A DNA stretch of 64,000 nucleotides, taken from the NCBI GenBank assembly GCA_902805475.1, contig CADCSX010000010.1, positions 62,001 to 126,000 of the forward strand, written 5' to 3'. Each line of letters starts with the position of its first letter. Position 1 is the first letter of the stretch. Position numbers and translations under genes: made by a program. Below the pieces are notes generated by a model that saw only the letters and a program-made list of their open reading frames with translations, was not told where the DNA came from and ran no database searches. Of the stretch, positions 1 to 11,298 are shown piece after piece. Origin of the DNA: Entonaema liquescens. Lineage: Eukaryota > Ascomycota > Sordariomycetes > Xylariales > Xylariaceae.

Positions 1-458
1 TTGAATTTCCAACACTTTATCCGTCTAGAATATCTTGGCATTGTCGAACTCGGATGTGTGATCTGTCTAGTTCAACATTTGGGCGGATGGACCTCTTACT
101 ACAACTTATTTTTGGTAGGCGAAGGAAGTCAGCAAGTAGTGCCTGGCTCTTTCGCATTGTGACATTAGAGAGGTGTATTTATCGAGCGGTATATTGTTTT
201 TATTATCTCTGCGTACTATGCTTATTGCGACGAGAACACCGCGTCATTATGTCTTATTGATTTAAATCTTTTGTGCTTCTCGCCGTGGGCGTATGCTCGA
301 TTTATATTGTGTGCCCCACGGCCTTTGAAAATCATGAAAATGGGATGGTGATGGATAATGTAATTGTCCTTCAGGAATGATTATAAAATAATAATAATAA
401 TAAAAGAAGAAAAAAAGAAGAGGAAAAAAAAGGGCAAAAAAATAGAAATTACTTTCCA
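1..458. other. Intergenic, no gene seen
   Basis: No supported gene. It is A/T-rich toward the tRNA, with a TAA/TAATAA-like tract near 385-405 and purine-rich runs at 405-445. A 68-codon open frame at 54-260 (+) has no recognisable domain and was not called. Confidence 0.6.
436..442 (-). terminator. Pol III T-run terminator of the tRNA
   Basis: Seven consecutive A on the plus strand give a T7 run on the tRNA strand, starting 17 bases past the mature 3' end, as expected for RNA polymerase III termination. Confidence 0.7.
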
Positions 459-548
459 AGGACCGAACGCGGGTCGAACGCGTGACCTTAGGATAATTGT
501 TGTTATGAGTAACTGCAATCCCACGCTCTACCGCTGAGCTACCGGTCC
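459..548 (-). tRNA. tC(GCA): tRNA-Cys (anticodon GCA) with an 18-nt intron
   Basis: Read on the minus strand this folds as a full tRNA. The acceptor stem is GGACCGG with TCGGTCC (one G-T pair). The D arm is GCTC/GAGC and contains the A box TAGCTCAGCGG. The anticodon stem is TGGGA with TCCTA, and the T arm is ACGCG TTCGACC CGCGT and contains the B box GTTCGACCC. The anticodon loop reads TT-GCA-G before an insert, which gives Cys. The 18-nt insert begins TTACTCATAAC and lies directly after position 37, the canonical place for nuclear tRNA introns removed by the tRNA splicing endonuclease. Mature length would be about 72 nt before CCA addition; no CCA is encoded. Confidence 0.93.
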
Positions 549-1775
549 CCAATTTGTGAATGATAGCCGCTAAATTTTGGATTATATTTTTAGTAACCTT
601 GACTTCCCCCCAAAAAGGGGGCATCTATTTTTGGTCCTAGGTGGGTCTAGTCATTATCTTTCAAACTCCTACACAGATTTCTCAACAAGACGTGTCTAAC
701 AAAGATAACGTCCAATTATAAAAATAGGGATCAGTTACAATATTAAATATCACGTGTCACCAAAGCTTGAAAATGATATTCATTGCCTAATGGAAATCCG
801 GCGTGGTTGAATTTCAATAGGTAGTTCGAGATCGCATGTCTAGCTTCTGTTTTATTGATCATCACGAAGTTGATCAATGATTAATCAACCTGTCGCACTG
901 TTTTGAGATCCGAAAGGCTTCCACTATCGGAATGATATGGTAGTATAAGTCATGTCTCCGACAGGATTTGACTATAGGTTGATAAGTCCTATCAAGTCAT
1001 CAAGTCTAGCTAGTATCGGTATGAAGTACCGTAACGGTCTGAGTGTGTGTTTAATGTGTTAATAATTTTAATCTATCCATACTCCGTCTATTGCCTCTTT
1101 CCCCCTTTATTTCGTCTTCCCACTCTTCATTATTTCAAATACTTTTCTTGCCTCTAGCTGGGTCAACCTCTATAGAGTGCATCCAGGGCAGCCCAGCCTT
1201 ATCTTGCTTACCAATGTTTATGTCCTCAAGTCATAAACATTAATGTGCGTCTTCCTCTTATAATTCGTCGTATAATCTATAAACTGTCTGAGATGCAGTG
1301 TGATGTAAAGCAATTTCAGCTTTGGCGGCAGCTGTGCTCGCCTACGCGCAGGGACTGATGGGCGTTATGTGAGAGGGACTTTTGCCGGCAGCTTAGAATC
1401 CACTTGGTATATTTGCCGGGTTGTGAAAGAAATCTTGCCACTTATTCCATGTGTAAATTAGATACCCATGTCGCCGGCAAAAACAATTATAGTACTGCGG
1501 ATGGAACCTGGTTCCCCATGGGGACGATATGTACCAGTTTGCCCCCATTCCCATGTAAGCTTTCAACTACCGCGACATGCAGTATGTGTAAGAATATATT
1601 ACTTCGAGTCAGGCTGGGCGGGCAGAGAGATAAGTGGCTGTGCATGAGACCACACAGATCCGCGAGGTCAGAACCGCACTTATAAGAGCTAACCGGGCAC
1701 CGGGCTGCGAGACCTGCTTCGCTTGGTTTGCCTACCTCTGCACGTCTCTGCCGCCAAGACAAATCCACCGCCGAG
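549..1775. other. Intergenic, promoter side of the DUF1996 gene
   Basis: No gene is supported. Several overlapping short frames between about 1400 and 1890 on both strands are shadows of, or run into, the DUF1996 gene. The last 100 bases are the likely core promoter and 5' UTR of that gene. Confidence 0.6.
1681..1686 (+). promoter_or_regulatory. Candidate TATA element
   Basis: TATAAG lies 95 bp upstream of the chosen start codon of the DUF1996 gene, a plausible distance for a fungal core promoter with a short 5' UTR. It is a sequence match only. Confidence 0.35.
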
Positions 1776-2937
1776 ATGAAGTCATTCCCCATTGCACTAG
1801 CGCTCGCTGCGCCAGTACACGCTGGTCTGCGTTTCGGATGCTCATCCTTGACCACCCAGCGTCTTGACCCCGTTGTCGAGCCCGGTAACAACCCTTCGGC
1901 CCATGTTCACCACATCGTAGGTGGAAATGCCTTCAACGCCAGCATGACCGGCGATGTTGGCGCGAGGGCTACCTGCACCACCTGTGAGATGTCTGAGGAC
2001 TTCTCCAACTACTGGACTGCCGTCTTGTACTTCAAGCACCCGACCAACGGCAGCTACCACCGAGTCCCGGTGACTAACAACGCTGCTCTGGCACCCAACA
2101 CCAAAGGTGGTATGACCATATACTACACTCAGCATGACTTCGGCACCGACGACTTGAAGAACCAGCCCATCACGGCTTTCAAGCCGGTAAGTCTTCTAGA
2201 TACTGGGTATATTAAAGCTCAGATTTTTGATATTTTATAGGGCTTCCGGATGACGGTTGGCAACCCGACAACCGACAGTCTAGACAAGGCCAAGGGCCAC
2301 ATTGGTCTGCGATACAACTGCTTACAGACCACTCTTAACCGAGGTCCGGAGATGGTGGACTTCCCGGATAGGCCCTGCCCGGGCGGTATCTTCGCTGTTC
2401 ACCACTTCCCAGCGTTGGTAGCCCACTATCCTGATACAGATGCTTATAATAACAATGATTAGATGCTGGGATGGCAAGAACCTTGACAGCCCCGACCATC
2501 AGTCCCACATGTACAACACCATCAAGTACGACGGCTTCATGAATGCTCCGCCGTGTCCCGCATCCCACCCCGTCCGTATGCCTCAATTGACCTACGAGAC
2601 GGTCTGGGACACAACCAAGTTCAACAGCATGTGGCCCTCAGGAGCCCCCAACCCATTTGTCTGGAGTTTCCAGGGAACCAGTGGGTACGGCACCCACGCT
2701 GACTACATGTTCGGCTGGAAGGGCGACTCATTGCAGCGCGCCATGAACAAGTCCGAATGCTTCTACGATGGCTGCGGTTCCATAACGAAGCAAGCCATGA
2801 CGACGGCCAACAAGTGCACTGTTCCCGACATGGTTGGCGAGGAAACCGATGGATGTGAGTCTCAAACCGCCTCAGTGACAGTTCTTAAATACTGACTTAT
2901 TATAGGGCTTGACCACCTTCCGGGTATGCAGATGTAA
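1776..2937 (+). CDS. Secreted DUF1996-domain protein
   Basis: Four exons (1776-2186, 2241-2413, 2463-2854, 2906-2937) join in frame to 335 residues. Introns are 49-54 bp and all GT-AG. The start is chosen because it opens directly on a signal peptide, with a hydrophobic stretch IALALAAPVHAG cut after about residue 16. The body carries the hallmarks of DUF1996: an HHI/H near the N-terminus, TQHDF, AFKPGFRMTVG, GLRYNCL, DFPDRPCPGGI, the spliced HHFPACWDGKNLDSPDH block, and PASHPVRMPQLTYE. It ends DGWLDHLPGMQM. DUF1996 proteins are extracellular or cell-wall proteins of filamentous fungi, sometimes with a C-terminal WSC domain, which is absent here. No enzymatic activity is established for the family that I can assert. 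The junction spelling Ala-Cys-Trp at 2413/2463 supports the second intron. Family assignment is confident; function is unknown. Confidence 0.92.
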
Positions 2938-3554
2938 GATGAGTATAGCAGGAAATATTCCAGGGAGGAGGCGGTAGCGGCATCCTACGATTCGAAGTAG
3001 AATCTCGTTCGTTTCGTCTTATTAAACCATTTGGGCCATGGCCGACTTTTGTCAAGCCCATAATTATTTAGAAATGACATCCTGCGTCATGTTACCTGCA
3101 AACTTTCTTGAGATATGCTATTAGCAATAGCGTCCATGTGAAGGCCTGCAGGCCTGGTTACCCAAATATGTCGGAAGCACGCGTGAACTCTCCGGCTCCA
3201 TGAACCCCTATTAATAGACAGCTAATTAAGCCCTTGGACACCTTAGCCAAGGCGTCGGGGTTACCGTGGATATGCACCATTTTTAATGTATAAGAATAAC
3301 TCGCACTACTAATATATAATCTGGAAAGATCTTTCATTTACCATTGGTAAGCTTAAGCTTGAACGAATGGAGAGGCTTTTAGCCTTCGAGTTTCACGATA
3401 TGAGAATTCATAAGTCATCCCAGGTGTCATACAGAGTTTCCACCAACCCCGAAACTAATAACACAGAACCATAGTCAAGTTAGAACCCCATCTTGAATTG
3501 TTATACGCGTTTACAGGCCAGTGACTAAGAGATCAGTAGGTAAGATGCCATCGG
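2938..3554. other. Intergenic between convergent genes
   Basis: This is the 3' flank of the DUF1996 gene and of the AAA ATPase gene, which converge. I see no gene, RNA or clear repeat in it. Confidence 0.6.
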
Positions 3555-6207
3555 TTAGTCGACGCGGTCAGTGAAGCCTTCTCCACCAAACTCCTCCTCG
3601 TCATTTTCGACATCATCATTGTGTCTTTTCTTCTGCTGGCCGAGGAAATTTTTAAAGCCGCGACTCATTTTGACAACGGCTCTCAGGTGCTTATCAGTAA
3701 CTGTAATCTTATCCTTATTGTTCTCGAGCGCCTCCGTCTCCGCAAGAGCCACGGCCGTCTGCAACGCGTTGCGGATTTCTCGGCCGTTCCATCGTAGGCT
3801 CTGTACATCATGGCTCTCATAGGCGTACTCGCGTGTCGCTACACTGATATGTACCTTATCGCCGCTGTCGCGTTCTAGCCGCTCAAAGCTATTGAGCCAG
3901 ATCTTCTCTCGGTCGGCGTCAGTCAATGACTTATAATGTAAGGCTACATGGATACGTGACGTGAATGCCGAATCAAACGCCTGCACTCGATTCGTTGTAA
4001 GGAATAGCATTCCTCGATGGTATTCGAGTGCCCGTAGGAAGACTGAGACCAGCTTGTTTCGTGATATGTCGAGCACGTGTCGCGCTTCGAGGTACACGTC
4101 GGCTTCATCGATTAACACGATGGCGCCGTAGCGTTCGCCTAGTTTCAGGAAATACTCGAGACTTCTCTCTACCTAATACATTGTTTAAGGTTAGTAATTC
4201 TTTTTTAAACGATTATGGCTTTTTTCGCAGTAGTAAATATATAATGAAGCATTTGAATAATGAATAACCTTGAGCAACTAATGGACATGGTAGTTTCTGA
4301 TAAGGGGCTAAGAGATATTGAGCACTAACAGAATAAGAGTCGATATTAAGGTCACCACTCGTGAGCGAGAGAAGAGGACGACATGTCAGCTCGGCAACAC
4401 ATTCGGCGGTACAAGTCTTGCCTACGCCTGGAGGTCCGTGAAGTAGGAAGATTCGGCCCTGACCCTTGTTCTTGACGAAGTCGTTTGGCCATGGGCAGAC
4501 CTGGCCATGAGTATTGGCAAACCTACCGATGAGAGCTCGAACGGTAAGCTTTACCTCATCGTCTAGCACGAGATACTTGAAAGCTTCCTTGTCAAACTCG
4601 ACATATTCGAGATTCTCAACATTGAAATAACCCCAGCGTCGATCGCGAAGTATGAACCCGGGGACAATCTTGCTCAAGAGTATGTAGTAAAGGTCAACTT
4701 CTGGCGCCGAGTCACTGGTCGGGTCAAGGTCCTGGAATGCAGCAAATGCGCTCAGCGTCTCCTTCGAATTCACTTTTGTGCAAGCAGCACAGGCGCATCT
4801 AGGGTCGAAGTAAGGTAGTTGGTCTTTGCGTGGCGGTGCGCGAATGGGTGGAGGAGAGCGTGCTCGCGGTCGGATGTTATTCCTTTCAGGATGGTCAAAT
4901 GAAAACTGCGAGAATCCGACACCGTCAACAATAACTCGGCCTTCCAAGTGGCCTGTAGCACTTAGATAATCCCTATCGTAGTCAGAATCCTTCTCGACCA
5001 GAGGCCCGTTGTGAAACATGTGGTTTGGTCCCTTTGAAAGCTCCCAAGTTTTCCACCCGAGTTTGACCTGCTTGGTCATAACTTCTTGTGGAGTGGCATT
5101 TCCATCTTCGCCCTGAAAGAAACGGGAAGGGATGACGGTAAGGTTTTTGATAACCTCCTCTCCGTTGAAGGGACTAATTTCAAACGATTGCATGGTACGA
5201 CAGAATTTCCCAGAGGAATATGAAATATTCCAGCAGTTGACGATACATGGAACGTCATTATCCTTGGCGGATGAGCCATCGACGACACTGGAAATAATAA
5301 ATGGAGTCCATTGATTGTCGTACTTGGCATAGAAGATATCGCCAGGTTTTAATATTAGCCAGAGATTCTCGAAGGTAGCCATAGGTACTTTGCTATTATG
5401 TCTTTTCTCTTCTTCACGGATCTGGGCACCCAAGGTTTCCTCAAGAAACTCAAGGAGGACGTCGATGTGCTTGACGGTTGTCAAAGTATATTCTTCATCA
5501 TGAGTCTCTGGTTGGTTGGTCTTGTAATGAGCAAGCGCTGCTCGGTGGTGGGCGAGTATGTGATATGGTGCATTGATAGTAACCGTGTCTCCAAGGAGGG
5601 ACGTATCGGGATAATATTTCACCACGGCTCTCAGAGCATTGATTAGATGGGTCGAATGAATGACCATGGACTTCTTTTCGATCTGGACTATATTCATTCC
5701 TGGGTTTTTGTCATGCTCCGCCACGCGAGCGCGACGACGTGAATACCCATCATTCATGTCGAAGTCGAGAGTAGGATCCCATTGGTGACGACGTGGATAA
5801 GGAGGGTGGTCCATTTGCGACCTATCCTTCTTTACACTAACGGAGACTCGAGTTAAGATCTCAAGGATGGGTTTTTTTGAAGTTTGCTTTTCTTCAGCGC
5901 CATCTAATTCGATGTTGATAGGTTCTCGACTACGACGCACTGCCAAAGTCATTAACTTGATTGAATATTAGCTTTAACGACGGGATAACTCACGGGTAAC
6001 AAGCTTCCCACCAAATCCCTTGTATTGAAGCACATAGCAGATATCTGGGACTTCATCCTCGACAACGTCTGCAGCTGCGCCGCCATTGACTGCGGACTTT
6101 GCAACGAGGGCTCTGAGTTTCTCAATATTCTCATCCTCACCCAGGCCGAGCACCTTGGGAGAGGCGCCAATCTCTTCGAAACTAGCGACAGAACTGTTGT
6201 CATCCAT
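3555..6207 (-). CDS. AAA-family ATPase with N-terminal DUF7025-like region
   Basis: Three exons on the minus strand (6207-5994, 5939-4330, 4172-3555) give 813 residues. Introns are 54 and 157 bp. The start at 6207 is preferred over an in-frame ATG at 6255 because its context (AAG before, G after) is better. Residues around 450-520 match the region that precedes the ATPase in this fungal family, including a DLYYILLSKIVPGFILRD stretch and a Cys-rich CACAAC element. Walker A is GPPGVGKT at about 573-580. Walker B is IVLIDE at about 626-631, and the TTNR sensor segment follows. The second intron falls between the two; removing it restores the conserved SVERSLEYFLKLGERYGAI run. The C-terminus is acidic. 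Such proteins are usually annotated as ATPase-like without a known substrate. They hydrolyse ATP, probably as oligomers; location and partners cannot be told from sequence. Confidence 0.88.
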
Positions 6208-6681
6208 CTTATAAATGTCTCGGGGTGAAGAGTTTGGGATAGAAAAACAGAACATGAAAGAAGTCGAGGACTTAATGGCAGAGGGCTAGATAATATACAG
6301 CTTTTGGCTCATTCTAGCCTTGTTTCCTTGGCTACGTAGGCTGCGGGAATTCCGTAATGTTATGAGGTAGTAGTGCTGACCAGTCTGCCTCACTATGCAG
6401 GCTGTACCACTAGTTGCGTTAACTAGGTGAGACTGCGCCAAATCTGTAAGACACAAACACGAAGCCCTACGTTAGTTTACCCAATAAGATGATAGAGTGA
6501 TGCCGTTTTCTGTAGGCAGCCAGCGGGGTTTTAGGCAGACAGGATCTAGAACATATCATGGAAGTCCTTGTGTAACATGTGAATCAATTGTCCTAGACTA
6601 TAGGAATAGATATCGAATACGTGTATAATTGGCTATGAACAATACTCCTCAAAAGAAAACCAAGATGATTAACCTAGAGCC
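6208..6681. other. Intergenic: upstream of AAA ATPase, downstream of carboxypeptidase
   Basis: Presumed promoter of the minus-strand AAA ATPase gene. No gene or RNA is recognised. Confidence 0.6.
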
Positions 6682-8289
6682 TTAAGTAGGAGTTATACCG
6701 CTTGTCTTCATAGTCTGTTCGAATATTTGTAGTGAAGCCTCAGGTTCTATGTTCAAGTTAGCATTCTCTACCATCTCCAGTTAAGTTCGAATCTGGTTAA
6801 ATAGGTAAGCTTACGATAAAACGGTATATTATGCCCGGCTTCAAAGATACGCATGAAGGTTAAATTATCGAGGGACTTGAATGTTCCTTTTTGCACACCG
6901 TTGAGAGTATACGGCGTCACGTCCTGGTTCGCGAACGTCTCCTTTCCGGCCCACTCGATTGAGTCTGCCACTCCTAGAGTTCCAAGCCAGTTGGACGTAT
7001 AGTCGGCATCACCTGTCCAAATTACGACCCTGACGCCCGCCTCAACAACAGCTGAGAGCTGGTTCATGAAGGAGCGTGCATCTAACACTCTTGTTAGTAT
7101 CTCACGTAGTATATGTAAACGTGGATGGTCATACCGTCGCCTGAATAGATAAAACCCCCGGCTCCTGCTTGATCCGTGTAATTTACCTTTGCCCCAAGAG
7201 CTTCCTGCACATCACGTCTTTGTAAATATGCAACATGGGTCGAAGGCGCTCGCAAGGATGGGTCGCGAATGTCGCCGAGATAGAAACCGGGGTGTTCTTC
7301 ATTTAAGATGCCAATTATTGGGTAGTCAATCTCATTCATATACGACTGCCATGCAGCAAAGCAAGCCTCAGCCGTACCAACGTCTGCACATCGATCAAGA
7401 GCAGGCTTGCATTTCGTGTCGTACCGCGTAAGGAGTTCCTCGTAAAAGGTCTCATTAATGAGCTGCCTGTATGGATTGTTGTACACATACTCGATGTTAG
7501 TCTTTTCTTGAATAGCAGCGTCGAACCATCCATTGCTGATGCCCAGAGCTACTAAGCGGATTTCTTCAGCGTGAAGATCACCTCGAGAAATCGCGGCGTT
7601 CTGGTCCAGGATATATTTTGCGAACTCTGGCCCATAATGGCCACCATATGACTCGGTAAATATACCAAAGTCGCGGTTTTCGTATTCAGGAAAACTCTCG
7701 TAGAAGGCTTGAAGCAAATTCCAGACGAAAGGAGCAGCCTCTGCGGTCGAATTGACACTCGCGTTGCCGTATGAGAAGCCGACGCCTATTGGCTGGTCAA
7801 CGTAGAGCATGTTGGCATAGCTATTGAAACTGTATGGGTTCAAAGACGGCGATGTTCCGTTATTGACAAAATGGCAAGGCCCATTTTGGGTAAAGAGTCC
7901 ATATTCAGCTGCGGTACCCGGGCCACCCTCGAAATACGCTACGAGTGGTGCCTGTTGGGGGTTCTCACGCGCCTCGAAGAACCTTTAAGCACGTATTAAC
8001 CTCGTTTTCCCAATACTGAAATCCGGAGAACCTACCAAAACCACATATTCATATCCTCACCAACCGAGAGGTACCCGGAATACTGGTTAACACTAGGGGT
8101 TGTCTCGCAAATCCCAGAATTCTTGACAAACGATAACTTGGATTTTGTGGCAAGGTGCTCGAAGACATTGTACTTAACCCCATTCCGCTCCTCTAGGTAT
8201 TGCCTGTTTGCGATGCTTGGTGAAATTAGGCCAGCGAATGTTGTCGGGGCCAGAAGCGACCCGACAACCAGTTCAAGTATCCACCGCAT
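6682..8289 (-). CDS. Secreted S10 serine carboxypeptidase
   Basis: Four exons (8289-8036, 7982-7135, 7087-6815, 6746-6682) splice in frame to 479 residues. Introns are 47-68 bp and GT-AG, the last with a GCTAAC branch point. The start opens a signal peptide (WILELVVGSLLAPTTFAG). Family S10 marks: YFEGGPGTAAE (oxyanion region), YVDQPIGVGFSYG, and the nucleophile in FTESYGGHYGP (Ser about 196). The charge-relay Asp lies in IWTGDADYTSNWLG (about 396), and the catalytic His in EAGHNIPFYQPEAS (about 453, completed only after splicing the last intron). The enzyme should remove C-terminal residues from peptides at acidic pH, outside the cell or in the vacuole. The nucleophile motif has Thr where most members have Gly, and the usual Cys after the catalytic Asp is replaced (TSNW rather than ICNW), so it is a divergent subfamily. 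All three catalytic residues are present. Confidence 0.93.
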
Positions 8290-8721
8290 CGTTTAAGACG
8301 GAGCCTTTGCCAACTACGAACCGTCTTAGCTGGATGGGCATAACTTTCCGGGATAAAAGAGGTGAAATAAACATGGCACTTCACGTCTTTTTAAAGGCTG
8401 AAGCTAGAATGAGCTTCATGGGGCAAACGCGTGTGCGCTTGAATGAAGATCATTCTTTTTGGGACCATACCCCAGTGTGCATAGCCACATCATGACTCCC
8501 TTGGCATTCGGCTGGCAGGGTTGGAAATTAAACAGGGGATTATTGTAGACAGTCTACTTAAAAGATAATGGTGAGATGCCTAGGGCTGCCGGGGTCCAGC
8601 AAAAAGCTACGCAATCTTGGTTCAATAACGCTGTCAATCTATCGATTTATTACATGATGTTTGATATAATAGTCTCCTGATTTTATATGGAATGATTCTA
8701 AACCTCCCATTTACCGCATAA
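8290..8721. other. Intergenic, promoter of the carboxypeptidase gene
   Basis: Separates two genes that both run on the minus strand. Nothing else is recognised. Confidence 0.6.
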
Positions 8722-11142
8722 TCATTCAATTGTCTTGGTAGCAGTCTTGATGCAATCATCGATAATGTAAACCCACTTCGTGGCGTTCACGTAGTCTTCC
8801 TGGTCGATACTCTCGTCAAGGCCAGGGAATACAGCTCCCGCATAACCCGTCCAGACTCCAGGAGCGAAAACAACATGCTTGAACCAAGGCCGGCTGTCTA
8901 AGCCAAGTTGCCATAGGAAGGCACGCTCGATCTTCTTGTACTTGGTGTTAGTGGACCGGATCTCGTGGAACAGCTTGAGCTTGCTAAGCCATTTCCACCA
9001 GGGGATGTGTTCGTCCAGTTCCTTCGATAGCCTTTGCGACTTAGCATCAAGTTTAACAGCAGACAATTTAAACGCATCCACAGATTGGTACAGGCGACCC
9101 AGTGAGTTTTTAAGAGGCTCGGGGTCGCCTTTCACTCCGGTACCGACAGCACGGGCTCTGAACTCGAATATATCCTTTTCCGTTGATGGCTTTGCTTCGG
9201 AGGTCGTCAGCTTTGTCTCGACCTTCTTGATATACTCCTTCAACGCGTCGGCGTAATTTGTCGCGTTAAGGGAGAGGAGCGGTACATCGGCTAGTTTTGC
9301 GGTGATGAGACCAAGGACCTGGGCCATCGTCCTATGATATATAAAGCCAGGGTCCCCAAACTCAGATATCCAATGGAAGCTATCGTAATTGCTATGATAA
9401 TGGTAGATCGGAGAGTTACCGGTCTCCTCATTGAAGCCAATGTCGAGACTAGGTATCCCAGCAAAGTCCTGGAAGGCTGTAAAGTCGCTACCACTTCCCA
9501 TTGTACTTATGCGCCCATCCCACAAATCACGTACGGTCTGACCTGCGATGGTCTGATTGGGAGACTGTACTGAGGCTGTCACGTCATAAATTAGCTTATG
9601 TAGTAGAGGCGCGGCCGAGGCAGAGAAAACCGGCCCGCGGACGCCAACGTCAACGTTGATGTAGGCGACGTTGGCAGCTGTTAACCATGGTAGGTACTCC
9701 TCTACCCATTCAGTACTACCAACCAAACCGTATTCCTCGCCATCCCAGCTGGCGAAGACTATAGTTCGCAGAGGTTTCCAGCCCTTTTCTAAAGCCTTGC
9801 CAAAACTGCGAATAGCCTCATTCAGAACAGCGGAGCCGCTATTGGGATCACCAGCACCACCGGCTATCCACGCATCTCGATGATTACCAACCACGATGAC
9901 CTCGTCAGGAATGGTACCGTTAATTATACCGATTACATCCCACATGGGAGTTATGGTATAATCCTGTTCGTTGTATAAATTGAGCACAACGTCATCAGGT
10001 GAGGGCCCAATATTATACTCGACCCCTTTGTAAGCAAGACCGGTGTTCCTAGTCCAATATTGGCCAAAATCTTGGGCTCGAGGTCCGACCCCGTTCAGAG
10101 CTTTTAGTATGGGAAGGGCTTCCAAGTAAGATATGGGCAAGGATGGAATGCTTGGAATAGCGCCATCAACCGGGGCTCGGGGCACGCCTGGTTTGGAAGG
10201 GTAGCCAGGCGTCGTTGGATCTCCTGGCGCAACACTGAGGAATTGAACACTTCCACGTTGAACGCTGCTAGGGTTCCTCGCAGGGCCGTTCGGATACGTT
10301 TCGTACCCATTTGCCTCTGTGGTTTCTCCATCGTCACCCGGATCAGTGAAGATAACAACACCGATCATGCCGAGCTCCTGGGCTCGTTTCACCTTTAATC
10401 CTCGGAAGATACCGCCGTAACGGGCGACGGCAATTTTACCCTCGAGGCTAACATTGGCTCTGACAAGATCCTCAAAGTCCCAGTACGTTCCGTAGTTTAC
10501 GTAGACGAATGAGCCGGTAACGTTCCCGCTCGCGGAATAGCCATGGAATGTTGGGACACTGTCCTCTAATTGCGAGGTCGGGTCTTCTTCGAGCACGTCT
10601 TCTTCCAGAGAAGCTTCGAAGGCGACTTTCCAAGTCCCAGCATCGGCAGCATCTGACTTAGCTTTTTCCAGAAGAGCGAGTCGATGATCAACCGGGTAAT
10701 TTATGTACGTCTCATACGCTACAACATTTGACTCAATTCCCCATTCGTTCCATCGGTCGCGTGTCCATTCCGCCTATAATATGTTCATTCTCGTTCCACT
10801 TATAAGTCGAAGGTATCTTACCTGAGAAAGGTTCTTGCCAGCTAGATGCGGGCCAGAAGTATAATACTTACTCCACTCGGTGGCTTTGGATGCACTTGGA
10901 GTTTCTAAGAGTATGGTTTTGAGTTCTTCATAGGTGAGGTGGCTCTTATGGTGACCGGGCCATCCATGATGAGTGTTATATTGAGGTGCGAAAACAACGG
11001 TGACGAGAAAAGTGATGAAAAGAGCAATGAGAGATGAGCCTAAAGCTACAGTGCAAAAGCGACGAATGATTTGATGAGGATACCTTCGTGGTACCGAACC
11101 GACGGTAACGGTAGTAATTAATGGTGTATACTCATTCGCCAT
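8722..11142 (-). CDS. M28 glutamate carboxypeptidase-like membrane protein (PSMA/transferrin-receptor type)
   Basis: Two exons (11142-10822, 10773-8722) with a 48-bp intron give 790 residues. A short basic cytoplasmic tail is followed by one membrane segment at about residues 29-51 (type II topology). Then come a protease-associated domain, the M28 catalytic domain and a C-terminal transferrin-receptor-like dimerisation domain. Zinc ligands fit: HRDAW (His) and GDPNSGSA (Asp), the WDGEEYGL pair containing catalytic Glu and ligand Glu, Asp in INVDVGVRGP, and His near YHYHSNYDSF. Family members trim acidic or other residues from peptide C-termini in the vacuole or at the cell surface. It lies 433 bp upstream of the S10 peptidase gene in the same orientation. 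The start used begins at a Met matching the family's short N-terminus, but the frame stays open upstream to an ATG at 11331, through two tandem repeats. Confidence 0.9.
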
Positions 11143-11188
11143 CTTTTCATCGTGGCCGCGATGAGACTTGGCCAAGCGCATGATGAAG

Positions 11189-11229
11189 TTGAGATAGCTC
11201 TTGAGATAGCTCTTGAGATAGCTCTTGAG
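11189..11229. repeat. 12-bp tandem repeat, 3 units plus partial
   Basis: TTGAGATAGCTC is repeated three times head to tail, then TTGAG. It lies just upstream of the M28 peptidase start. Read in that gene's frame it would encode repeated Leu-Lys-Ser-Tyr. Confidence 0.9.
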
Positions 11230-11253
11230 TTGAAAGCGGTGACAAATGAATTG

Positions 11254-11298
11254 CTGCGAAGGCTGCGAAGGCTGCGAAGGCTGCGAAGGCTGCGAAAG
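11254..11298. repeat. 9-bp tandem repeat, 4 units plus a variant
   Basis: CTGCGAAGG is repeated four times and followed by CTGCGAAAG. In the upstream open frame of the M28 gene it would encode repeated Ser-Gln-Pro. Both this and the neighbouring 12-bp repeat have unit lengths divisible by three. Confidence 0.9.

Noticed and set aside
262..624. A 120-codon minus-strand frame covering the tRNA
   Set aside because: It spans the tRNA gene and the adjoining homopolymer runs, so it cannot be a credible protein.
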